From: Cytophagaceae bacterium
Lineage (GTDB): Bacteria; Bacteroidota; Bacteroidia; Cytophagales; Flexibacteraceae
Assembly: GCA_027485575.1 (NCBI GenBank)
Contig: JAIXQU010000182.1
Coordinates: 1-39,688, forward strand
DNA: 39,688 nt
Direction of reading: 5' to 3'
The translations under genes were made by a program, and so were the position numbers. The notes below the pieces were generated by a model that was not told the DNA's origin, ran no database searches, and saw only the letters and a program-made list of their open reading frames with translations. Of the stretch, positions 1 through 7,746 are shown piece by piece. Position 1 is the first letter of the stretch. Each line of letters opens with the position of its first letter.

Positions 1-2
1 CC

Positions 3-92
3 AGAATACTAAATCATATCACCAACAAAGAAATCAGAATGAGAACCGAAATTTCAGTAAAGGCAGCAAAGTATATCGCAGATTTGAGCTGA
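3..92 (+). CDS. C-terminal tail of an unidentified gene (partial)
   Basis: An open frame enters from the left edge and gives 29 residues ending AKYIADLS before a TGA at 90-92. It is followed 25 bases later by a strong intrinsic terminator, which is what one expects at a gene end. The visible residues carry no recognisable motif, so no product can be named. Another frame stays open longer but runs straight through the terminator, which makes it less likely. Confidence 0.4.
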   Translation, partial: RILNHITNKEIRMRTEISVKAAKYIADLS

Positions 93-116
93 CCGCACTA
101 AAAGGTACAAGTCGGG

Positions 117-147
117 AGGCCGGAGATAAATTTCCGGCCTTTTTTTA
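117..147 (+). terminator. Rho-independent terminator
   Basis: An 8-bp perfect GC-rich stem (AGGCCGGA at 117-124 pairs with TCCGGCCT at 133-140) encloses an 8-base loop and is followed by a run of T. It most likely ends the gene that enters from the left edge. Confidence 0.85.
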
Positions 148-886
148 TTTTCCTGTTTTGAAGAATTATTCCTTTCGGGCACATATGTCTTCAGGACCAA
201 CTGCCTTTTTACCGAACACTATTTTTCAATTCTAAGAAATCGGAGTCAAAGCTGGAACTGATATTTAATTGACCGTAAGTCAATCAATACCCAGCTCTGA
301 AATGTGAAAAAACATTCCGGGCATTTTCAAAATACTGGTTTTTATTTATCATATAGTTTTTTAAGAACTATTCTTTTCATTTCCTTCTCAATACTCCACG
401 CTCCTACCTAAGTTTCAGAGCTCCCTTTCCAATGCATTTATGGACAGTCGGTGGGCTTTCAGGTTAGTAGAATTGGCCTACACGTTTTCACCATATTTCA
501 GCATTGGTTCAAATTTTGATTGTGACTCTCCAGTATGTCACATCAAACTGTCCAGTCATTGCTTTTTCCTTCAAGGGATATTTTTTCCCAGACAAATTCG
601 CCCTTTTGGACAAACACAAACCCTGGTTCATTCTTTTTTTAATTCCCATGGTCAATTGTCTTTTTTCCTGGTTTCCTGGTAATAATTGACCTCTCCAGGC
701 ATGAGGCTGCTTTTGAGCCATAATCCGGGTTTTACTTTTGGGCAAAAACCGAAAAAAATTTCCTGATAATGAGGGGTGTTTAAAATATTTGAGGCGTTGG
801 TGTGCAATAAAGAGCGTAATTTTATTTTAATTTGCACTCCGGTTTTAAAAAAAGAGACTTACAAGTGGTTTTTTAAAATCAGAAGA
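148..886. other. Long AT-rich stretch without a convincing gene
   Basis: About 740 bases between the terminator and the tRNA pair. Short open frames exist on both strands (for example 440-682 plus and 509-745 minus), but their translations look like random low-complexity sequence, with no signal peptide, domain or paired start context. A small inverted repeat (ATTGAC / GTCAAT, 268-284) is visible. A small RNA or a decayed gene remains possible, but nothing here supports either. Confidence 0.5.
797..824 (+). promoter_or_regulatory. Possible promoter of the tRNA pair
   Basis: TTG at 797-799 lies 17 bases before TAATTTTA at 817-824. This resembles the Bacteroidota sigma-A pattern (TTG or TTTG, then TAnnTTTG), with one mismatch at the last base. 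It sits 63 bases before the first tRNA-like sequence. The match is short and the region AT-rich, so it is only suggestive. Confidence 0.3.
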
Positions 887-960
887 GGTCCCGTAGCTCA
901 GCTGGATAGAGCATCCCGATTTTAATCGGGAAGGATTTTGGTTCGAATCCAAAGGGTATC
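887..960 (+). pseudogene. Degenerate tRNA-like copy of tRNA-Arg with altered anticodon arm
   Basis: The first 27 bases are identical to the start of the intact tRNA-Arg 87 bases downstream, and the T arm (TTTGG TTCGAAT CCAAA) is also identical. The acceptor stem has two mismatches (C4 against T, G7 against G). The anticodon region is a perfect palindrome, TCCCGAT-TTTA-ATCGGGA (914-931), which leaves an 8-base loop when the normal 5-bp stem is formed. No standard anticodon can be assigned with confidence. It is either a decayed duplicate or a tRNA-like element; it is transcribed in the same direction as the intact copy. Confidence 0.65.
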
Positions 961-973
961 GCAGAAAAATTTA

Positions 974-1047
974 GGTCCCGTAGCTCAGCTGGATAGAGCA
1001 ACTGCCTTCTAAGCAGTAGGTCTTTGGTTCGAATCCAAACGGGATCA
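974..1047 (+). tRNA. tRNA-Arg (anticodon TCT)
   Basis: A full cloverleaf can be drawn: acceptor GGTCCCG/CGGGATC with one G-T wobble, D arm GCTC...GAGC, anticodon stem ACTGC/GCAGT around loop CTTCTAA, and T arm TTTGG/CCAAA with loop TTCGAAT. The anticodon TCT at 1008-1010 reads AGA (and possibly AGG). The CCA end is not encoded. A terminator follows directly. Confidence 0.95.
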
Positions 1048-1056
1048 CAAAAAAGC

Positions 1057-1081
1057 AAGCCTCCTTCATGGGGCTTTTTTT
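1057..1081 (+). terminator. Rho-independent terminator after tRNA-Arg
   Basis: Stem AAGCCTC (1057-1063) pairs with GGGGCTT (1070-1076, one G-T pair) around a 6-base loop, followed by a T run to 1081. It lies 9 bases after the tRNA and before mutS, so it ends the tRNA transcript. Confidence 0.75.
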
Positions 1082-1138
1082 ATGTCTTTATCTGGCCAAA
1101 TCTGGTTTTCTTTGCCTCCCCAAAAATTTTATTAAAAA

Positions 1139-3751
1139 ATGGCCACAAAAGAGACCCCGTTAATGAAGCAGTATGCGGCTATCAAAGCCAAATATGCTGG
1201 AGCCTTGTTGCTTTTCAGGGTTGGGGATTTTTATGAAACTTTTGGTGAAGATGCTCATACCGCATCTAAGATATTGAATATTACGCTGACCAAAAGGTCC
1301 AATGGCGCAGCTTCTGAGATAGCATTGGCTGGTTTTCCGCATCATGCCCTGGATAACTATTTACCAAAACTGGTTAGAGCTGGGCAGAGGGTAGCCATTT
1401 GCGATCAATTGGAAGATCCTAAAGATGCTGTTGGCATTGTTAAAAGAGGGGTTACCGAATTGGTTACACCCGGCGTTTCTCTTAGTGACAATGTCCTGGA
1501 TACCCGAAAAAACAATTGGCTGGCTTCGGTTTTTAAATACGAGGAGATTGTTGGATTGGCCATGGTTGATATTTCTACCGGAGAATATCTTGTTTTCCAG
1601 GGTTTGGAATCTGAAACCGATAAGGTTCTCCAATCTTACCAGCCCACAGAAATCCTTTTTGCCAAATCTGCTAAACCCTGGGTAGATGGTTTTGTCGGTG
1701 AAAAAGCCTATACCACGGCCTTGGATGATTGGCAGTTTCAGCATGAAACTTGTTACGAATTATTGACCCGGCATTTTGAAACAGCAAATCTGAAAGGTTT
1801 TGGCATCGAAGAATGGCCCGAAGCCATTGTGGCAGCAGGTGTTATATTGTATTATCTGGCAGAAACAGAGCATAGGGAGTTAAGCCATATAAATGCCATT
1901 AGTAGAATAGATGAAGGGGATTTTGCATGGTTAGATAGGTTCACTATCCGCAATCTGGAGTTGGTTCAAGCCCAACATGAAGGGGGAATTCCTTTGGTGG
2001 ATATTTTAGACAAAACCGTTTGTCCGATGGGATCCAGACTTCTTAGAAAGTGGATTTTAATGCCTTTAAAATCCCTTGATCCCATTCTTGAGAGACAGAA
2101 GATGGTTGAGCAAATGATTGAAAATGAAGAATTTGCCAGGGAGTTTCAAATGGTTCTAAAACAAGTTGGAGATGTGGAACGTGTTGTTTCTAAGGCTGCT
2201 GTCAGGCGAATTTCTCCAAGAGAAGTTGGATTTTTGAAAAGAGCGTTACAAATCATTTCTCAAATAAAGGACAAACTAGAACAGTTTTCGGGTACCGGGA
2301 CTGGAAATACTGCCTGGAAGCATCTGGCTTCACAACTCAATCCTTGCCAGGCATTGCTTGAAAAAATTGAAAAGGAGCTGCATGATGAACTTCCGGCTCT
2401 TTCCAATCAGGGTGGAATGATTAAACCGGGTGTGGATGAAGAGTTGGACCGTTTGCATAAAATTGCCTATTCCGGAAAGGACTATCTGCTCAAAATTAAC
2501 CAAGCTGAAATTCAAAGAACGGGTATTAGTTCTCTCAAAATTTCATTCAACAAAGTTTTTGGATATTACCTTGAAGTTACCAATGTGCACAAAGACAAGG
2601 TTCCGACTGATTGGATAAGAAAACAAACTTTGAGCAATGCCGAAAGGTATATTACTGAAGAGCTAAAGGAATATGAGGAACAGATTTTGGGTGCTGAGGA
2701 GAAAATAAACCTGATTGAGTTTAGAATTTTTAATCAATTGGTAGAAACCATAGCCCAATATGTAACGCCCCTTTTGCTCAATGCCCGGTTGTTGGGTAAA
2801 GCCGATTGTCTTATTTCATTTGCCCAGATTGCCGGAGAATTTAAGTATTGCCAACCGGAACTAAATGAAGAAAAAGCAATTACAATCCGGGATGGCAGAC
2901 ATCCGGTCATAGAACGGTTAATGCCTGCAGGTGAAAAATATGTACCCAACGACATTGACCTTAATGATGCGGAACAGCAAATCATCATTATTACGGGTCC
3001 GAATATGGCGGGTAAATCCGCATTGCTGAGGCAAACAGCGCTCATTGTATTGATGGCACAAATGGGTTCTTATGTGCCCGCAACTTCGGCTTCCATCGGT
3101 TTGGTTGATAAGGTTTTTACGAGGGTAGGAGCAAGTGATAACTTAAGCAGAGGAGAATCGACTTTTATGGTGGAAATGACCGAAACGGCTTCCATCCTAA
3201 ACAACCTTAGCGACCGTTCACTGGTTTTAATGGATGAAATAGGTCGTGGAACAAGCACCTATGACGGCATTAGCATAGCCTGGGCGATTGTAGAGCATTT
3301 ACACAATCAACCCAACCGAAGAGCAAAAACCCTGTTTGCTACCCATTACCACGAGTTGAACGAACTTAGTGAGAATCTGGGGGGTATAAAGAATTTTAAT
3401 GTTGCAGTAAAAGAGGCGGGTAATAAGATTTTATTTATCCGAAAGTTAAAACCAGGGGGAAGTGAACATAGTTTTGGTATTCACGTTGCCCAAATGGCGG
3501 GTATGCCAACTGCTGTCGTTTTAAGGGCAATGGAGATAATGGATCAGCTTGAAAAAAGCAGAGACAAGGCCCAGAATAAAGAGGCATTGAAAAAAATGCC
3601 CAAGGCCCAAAGCATTCAATATAGCCTTTTTCAGCCAGTAGATGAAAAAGCAGAAAAGCTGAAAGAGGCACTCCGGTTGCTGGACATTAATACAATGGCT
3701 CCAGTGGAAGCCTTGTTAAAACTGCAGGAGCTGAAGTTGTTGGTGAAGTAG
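1139..3751 (+). CDS. mutS: DNA mismatch repair protein MutS
   Basis: MutS recognises base mismatches and small loops and starts mismatch repair with MutL in the cytoplasm. At 870 residues this is a full-length bacterial MutS. The mismatch-reading Phe-x-Glu motif is present as F31-Y32-E33 in GDFYETFGED. The connector, lever and clamp regions follow. The ATPase has Walker A GPNMAGKS at about 620-627 and Walker B LVLMDEIGRGTS near 695-707, and the C-terminal helix-turn-helix dimerisation region is also present. The ATG at 1139 places the conserved N-terminus TPLMKQYAAIKAKY right at the start. No strong Shine-Dalgarno is seen. The gene ends 5 bases from the convergent nuclease gene, so there is no room for a classical terminator. 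Confidence 0.98.
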   Translation: MATKETPLMKQYAAIKAKYAGALLLFRVGDFYETFGEDAHTASKILNITLTKRSNGAASEIALAGFPHHALDNYLPKLVRAGQRVAICDQLEDPKDAVGIVKRGVTELVTPGVSLSDNVLDTRKNNWLASVFKYEEIVGLAMVDISTGEYLVFQGLESETDKVLQSYQPTEILFAKSAKPWVDGFVGEKAYTTALDDWQFQHETCYELLTRHFETANLKGFGIEEWPEAIVAAGVILYYLAETEHRELSHINAISRIDEGDFAWLDRFTIRNLELVQAQHEGGIPLVDILDKTVCPMGSRLLRKWILMPLKSLDPILERQKMVEQMIENEEFAREFQMVLKQVGDVERVVSKAAVRRISPREVGFLKRALQIISQIKDKLEQFSGTGTGNTAWKHLASQLNPCQALLEKIEKELHDELPALSNQGGMIKPGVDEELDRLHKIAYSGKDYLLKINQAEIQRTGISSLKISFNKVFGYYLEVTNVHKDKVPTDWIRKQTLSNAERYITEELKEYEEQILGAEEKINLIEFRIFNQLVETIAQYVTPLLLNARLLGKADCLISFAQIAGEFKYCQPELNEEKAITIRDGRHPVIERLMPAGEKYVPNDIDLNDAEQQIIIITGPNMAGKSALLRQTALIVLMAQMGSYVPATSASIGLVDKVFTRVGASDNLSRGESTFMVEMTETASILNNLSDRSLVLMDEIGRGTSTYDGISIAWAIVEHLHNQPNRRAKTLFATHYHELNELSENLGGIKNFNVAVKEAGNKILFIRKLKPGGSEHSFGIHVAQMAGMPTAVVLRAMEIMDQLEKSRDKAQNKEALKKMPKAQSIQYSLFQPVDEKAEKLKEALRLLDINTMAPVEALLKLQELKLLVK

Positions 3752-3756
3752 AGTAG

Positions 3757-5067
3757 TTAATTCCCGGGATTCATTGCTCTGGAAAAAAGAACCTTTCCAT
3801 CCTGAAAAACCAACCTCAAATTGTAAATACCGGTTTTTGACCCTGGAAAGTCAACAAGGATTTCTTCTCCGCTTAGTTTTCCTTTTCCATCATACATGAT
3901 TCTTCCATTCATGTCAAAAACCAATATTTTTTCCAGCCGGTTTGATTCTAAGCCACTCAATTTTAAAGAATTGGATTGGAAATAAGAAACAACAGAATGG
4001 TTAATGCTTCTCATTTCAACATTGCTCACAAAAGTTCCTGTTAGTTTTAAGCTTGCAACTACCGGAAGGTGGTCAGAGGCTTTAACCAGTGAATTTATTA
4101 CGGCTGCCGGAGCGGAAGTATTGACTGGACTTGCATTGATACTTTTATTAAAATGTAGGCCATCATTTCCAATCGCTTTGTAGGTTCCTGGCATATAAAC
4201 CAATCTTGCCGAATCAAAAAGCAAATGGCGGTTCATTAAAATGAAATCAAATCTGTCATCCAAACCACCTCCGCTAAAACAAACATTGCCGCTTAAAATC
4301 GGGCATTGGGTGTGGACATCTGCAAAGGTAGAGTTTGCCGTCCAGGTTCCAACCCGGTTGATTGGATCGAGGAATTGATAAGTAGGATTGGTTCCTGCAT
4401 TGGTTAATGTTTGAAAGGCGGCTTCCGAACTTCTGTACACATTGAAATCCCCTAAAATCATGCAGTTTTCCTTCTTTGGAAAAGAATTCAAATAGTTTCT
4501 GACAGCTGTGGCCATGGAGGCTCTTGTTGAAACATCTGTAGAAGCGGTTCCAGCCTTTAAATGACAAGCCAGGATGTTAATCCAAACGGTGTCGCCAGTT
4601 GCCAATGATTCAGTGTTTAAATACAATCGGTAATGGTGAACCAACCGCACGGAAGTGTTGGCGTATGATTGAAATTTGAGCGTTAACTTTTCACTGTTAA
4701 AAAACAAAACAGAAGTAAGCGTACCAGAAGGTTCTGGCTGTGGATTAGATCGTTTAAAATGTGTTACTCCATCCGTATTGAGCACATTGGCCAAAAAATT
4801 AGTCGCAATGGCCGGGTTGGTATTCATTTCACAAACCCCAAGAATGTCTGGATTAATGTGTTTAATAATGGTCTTAAATTCCGGGTTTTTTAAGGTAAGT
4901 CCATTGTTTGCCGATGTGCATTCTGTGGTAATGTTGCCATAATTGGTTAAATTATAACTCATTACCTTTATGGAATCTTCTCCAATGCCAACCTGACTGA
5001 AACAATCGATTCCTACAAAGAAAAAAAACAATACAATTATCAGGGGACCAAAACGGTGAGTTTTCAT
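3757..5067 (-). CDS. Exported endonuclease/exonuclease/phosphatase family protein with T9SS tail
   Basis: 436 residues from the ATG at 5065-5067, chosen because it opens a clean signal peptide (MKTHRFGPLIIVLFFFFVGI, cleavage after FSQ). The frame is open 73 codons further upstream, but that part is not signal-like. Fold motifs of the EEP (DNase I-like) superfamily are visible: SYNL with N39, E80 in GVCE, ACHLKAGT, D207 and N209 in LGDFN, and the terminal SDHLPV with the catalytic His. These enzymes cut DNA, RNA or phosphoesters with a divalent metal. The last ~70 residues (LEKILVFDMNGRIMYDG...) are a type-A T9SS sorting domain, so the enzyme is likely secreted or surface-bound. The substrate cannot be told; nutrient scavenging from extracellular DNA is one option. 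Confidence 0.9.
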   Translation of the reverse strand: MKTHRFGPLIIVLFFFFVGIDCFSQVGIGEDSIKVMSYNLTNYGNITTECTSANNGLTLKNPEFKTIIKHINPDILGVCEMNTNPAIATNFLANVLNTDGVTHFKRSNPQPEPSGTLTSVLFFNSEKLTLKFQSYANTSVRLVHHYRLYLNTESLATGDTVWINILACHLKAGTASTDVSTRASMATAVRNYLNSFPKKENCMILGDFNVYRSSEAAFQTLTNAGTNPTYQFLDPINRVGTWTANSTFADVHTQCPILSGNVCFSGGGLDDRFDFILMNRHLLFDSARLVYMPGTYKAIGNDGLHFNKSINASPVNTSAPAAVINSLVKASDHLPVVASLKLTGTFVSNVEMRSINHSVVSYFQSNSLKLSGLESNRLEKILVFDMNGRIMYDGKGKLSGEEILVDFPGSKTGIYNLRLVFQDGKVLFSRAMNPGN

Positions 5068-5223
5068 GATTGCAAATTGCAGAAAAACTGGCTTCAAACT
5101 TCTATCTAACCGGAAATAATGAAGGGACGTTTTTGGATCCTCAATCCGATTTGATTCTTTCTTAAATATATGAATTCCAAATTCTATTAAATTTCGGTTA
5201 TTTGTTCTCTCAAAATTTGAATT

Positions 5224-6546
5224 ATGAAGTTTATTTTTTCCATTTGGTTGGCTCTCGTTCTTATTGAAAACCAGTCTTTTGCTCAAATTACGATTACCCA
5301 GGCGGATATGCCTTCTGCAAATGACACCATCCGTTTTTCCAATGCCAATGTCACTGCGGGCTTGCCTTTTTTGCAGTCAGGGCCAAACCAAACCTGGGAT
5401 TTTTCATCCTTAGTGGCGACCAATCAAGATATTGAGCCCTATAAATCTTCCCTTCAAACTCCGTATGCTTTTTTCTTTTTAGGAGTGAATAAGTACGGAA
5501 GAAAGGTTGCTGATTCTCTTGGGGTTGCCGCATTTCAGTTTAAGGACATTTATAACTTTTATAAAAAATCAAGTTCTGCGTATGAAGTTGAAGGGATTGG
5601 ATTAAAATATACAGGCATTCCGCTTCCGGCCTATTATTCTTTAACGGATAAGCTCTACCAGTTTCCCCTTCAATACAACGACAGAGACAGTTCAAATTTT
5701 AAATTTACCATAAGTCTGCCAGGTCTTGGGTCTTACTCTCAGGTTGGATACAGAATCAATACCGTAGAAGGTTGGGGATCGGTTACCACTCCATTCGGGA
5801 CATTTAATTGTTTAAAAGTAAAGAGCTTTGTTTTTTCTGCCGATTCTTTAAACCTGAGTGGATTTCCACTTAAGTTTAACAGAAGAACCATTGAATACAA
5901 ATGGCTTGCCAACGGGAAAAAAATCCCGATTCTTGAAATTTCAGGCAACGCAACAGCCGGTGGGGGTTTTACGCCAACAACTGTAAAATACAGGGATATT
6001 CCGAGAACGTTGAATCCGATTACCTTGAATCCGGTAGCACAGTTTTCTACCAGCGCCTTGAATGTTGCCATGTTGGAACCCGTTACTTTTTCCAACACAT
6101 CTTCGGGTGTACAGCTCGATTACCTGTGGACTTTTACTCCACCAGACCAGGTTTTGTTTGAAAACAATTCATCCGATACTTCAAAAAATCCGGTTGTTTC
6201 ATTTTCTGCCCCGGGCCAATATTCTGTAAAACTAAAAGCAACCAATTTTTTTGGGTCAGATGAAGAGATAAAAACCAATTACATCACGGTTTTTGACCCA
6301 ACTTCAGTTCGTGACAAAACAGAAGAAGGCAAAATATATAGCATTGATAACCAAAAGTTTAAAGCGCCATTTTGGTTGGTTGATTCTAGAATATCTTTGT
6401 ATGATGTTACAGGAAAAAAGATAGAAACCACAATGAAAGGAAATGAGATTATACTGGATAATTCATTGAAAAAGAATCATCAATTTCTGATTTTAAAAGC
6501 AATTTTGGGGAAAGAAGTGTTTACCAGAAAAATCATTCTGAACTAA
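5224..6546 (+). CDS. Exported PKD-domain protein, probable T9SS cargo
   Basis: 440 residues with a signal peptide (cleavage near SFAQ, residues 18-21). The N-terminal ~250 residues have no domain I recognise but begin with the common Bacteroidota pattern ITQADMPSANDTIRFS...TWDFSSL. A PKD-like Ig domain lies at about 270-360 (PVAQFSTSALNV...YLWTF...PGQYSVKLKATN). The last ~70 residues (SRISLYDVTGKKIETT...FTRKIILN) resemble a type-A T9SS sorting domain. It is transcribed divergently from the nuclease gene across 156 bases. The role is unknown; surface attachment or scaffold is plausible. Confidence 0.8.
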   Translation: MKFIFSIWLALVLIENQSFAQITITQADMPSANDTIRFSNANVTAGLPFLQSGPNQTWDFSSLVATNQDIEPYKSSLQTPYAFFFLGVNKYGRKVADSLGVAAFQFKDIYNFYKKSSSAYEVEGIGLKYTGIPLPAYYSLTDKLYQFPLQYNDRDSSNFKFTISLPGLGSYSQVGYRINTVEGWGSVTTPFGTFNCLKVKSFVFSADSLNLSGFPLKFNRRTIEYKWLANGKKIPILEISGNATAGGGFTPTTVKYRDIPRTLNPITLNPVAQFSTSALNVAMLEPVTFSNTSSGVQLDYLWTFTPPDQVLFENNSSDTSKNPVVSFSAPGQYSVKLKATNFFGSDEEIKTNYITVFDPTSVRDKTEEGKIYSIDNQKFKAPFWLVDSRISLYDVTGKKIETTMKGNEIILDNSLKKNHQFLILKAILGKEVFTRKIILN

Positions 6547-6637
6547 TTTCAAATCATTTTCCCATAAAAATCAGGCAATAAAATAATAGGGACTAATTCC
6601 AGACCAGTATTTTTTTGGCCTGCAACTCTAAACAAAT

Positions 6638-7723
6638 ATGAAAAACATCAGCAATGAGTCGGTTCTTGAAGCACTTTCAAGAGTCGAAGAGCCAGATTTG
6701 AAAAAGGACATGGTCACTTTGGGCATGATCCGCAATCTGGATGTAAAAGGAAAAGAGATTCGTTTTACAGTTCAATTAACAACTCCCGCCTGTCCGTTGA
6801 AAGAGCTTATCAAAGAACGATGTATGACGGCTTTGCATGAAGATTTCGGGACGGATATTCAGGTTTTTATTGCCATGGATGCCGAAGTGACAAGCCAAAG
6901 AAACATTGGTCCTGTATTGCCAGGGGTAAAGAACATAATAGCCATTGCTTCAGGAAAAGGAGGCGTAGGGAAATCAACCGTAACCAGCAATCTGGCTCTG
7001 GCTCTTTCCCGAAACGGGGCAAAAGTAGGCCTGATTGATGCGGATATCTCAGGCCCCAGCATTCCGACTATGTTTGGTGTTGAAGATGCACAACCCAAAG
7101 TGACGGTTGTAGATGGCAAAAACTACCTGGTGCCTGTTGAAAAACTGGGCATTAAACTTTTATCGATTGGATTTCTGGCCCATGGCGATACAGCCGTAGT
7201 GTGGCGGGGACCAATGATGAGTTCAGCCCTTAAGCAATTTATTATGGATTGTCTTTGGGGTGACCTTGATTATTTGCTTATCGATTTGCCTCCAGGCACA
7301 AGCGACATTCATTTGACTTTAGTCCAAACCGTTCCTTTGACAGGCGCTGTTGTGGTCACAACTCCTCAAAAAGTAGCACTTGCAGATGCTGCTAAGGCCA
7401 TTTCTATGTTTGGTCAAACGCCAATCAAAGTTCCAATTTTGGGCATAGTGGAGAACATGGCATATTTTTCACCTCCAGAATTGCCTCAAAACCGGTATTA
7501 TATTTTTGGAAAAGACGGTGGAAAGAAAATGGCCGAAAAATATGAGCTGCCATTCCTGGGCGAAATACCACTTGTTCAATCCGTCAGAGAAGCAGGTGAT
7601 GGAGGTGTTCCGATTGTGATGCATGAGGATGAACTGGTTTCTCAGGCCTTTTCTTCACTTGCCAGTAATGTTGCACAACAAGTCGCCATCAGGAATGCCG
7701 ATTTGGAATTGGTTCAGGCATGA
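6638..7723 (+). CDS. mrp: Mrp/ApbC-family iron-sulfur cluster carrier ATPase
   Basis: 361 residues with the usual two-part build: an N-terminal MIP18/DUF59 domain (1-85, PACPLKE with Cys52), then a deviant Walker A P-loop GKGGVGKS at 106-113, the ADISGPS switch and LLIDLPPGTSD. These cytoplasmic ATPases carry 4Fe-4S clusters to apo-proteins. The C-terminal CPxC motif that binds the bridging cluster in many Mrp/Nbp35 proteins is not visible: the equivalent stretch reads ENMAYFSPPELPQNRYY. From memory this form occurs in other Bacteroidota, so I do not read it as damage. The gene stands alone after a 91-base gap. Confidence 0.95.
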   Translation: MKNISNESVLEALSRVEEPDLKKDMVTLGMIRNLDVKGKEIRFTVQLTTPACPLKELIKERCMTALHEDFGTDIQVFIAMDAEVTSQRNIGPVLPGVKNIIAIASGKGGVGKSTVTSNLALALSRNGAKVGLIDADISGPSIPTMFGVEDAQPKVTVVDGKNYLVPVEKLGIKLLSIGFLAHGDTAVVWRGPMMSSALKQFIMDCLWGDLDYLLIDLPPGTSDIHLTLVQTVPLTGAVVVTTPQKVALADAAKAISMFGQTPIKVPILGIVENMAYFSPPELPQNRYYIFGKDGGKKMAEKYELPFLGEIPLVQSVREAGDGGVPIVMHEDELVSQAFSSLASNVAQQVAIRNADLELVQA

Positions 7724-7746
7724 AATTTTAAGGCTGGCGGGTCGTT

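Noticed and set aside
440-682. Plus-strand open frame of 80 codons in the gene-poor stretch, and overlapping minus-strand frames at 509-745 and 652-837
   Set aside because: Translations show no domain, signal peptide or biased composition; they overlap each other on both strands in AT-rich DNA.
887-960. Functional tRNA-Lys (TTT) or similar
   Set aside because: The anticodon stem only pairs with an 8-base loop, and the acceptor stem has two mismatches, so no reliable anticodon can be read.
3752-3772. Bidirectional terminator between mutS and the nuclease gene
   Set aside because: The near-palindrome AATTCCCGGGATT spans the stop codon of the nuclease gene and has no T run; the gap is only 5 bases.
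5068-5286. Longer 509-residue form of the nuclease
   Set aside because: The extra 73 residues are not signal-like and would bury the clear signal peptide that starts at 5067; they also overlap the divergent gene.
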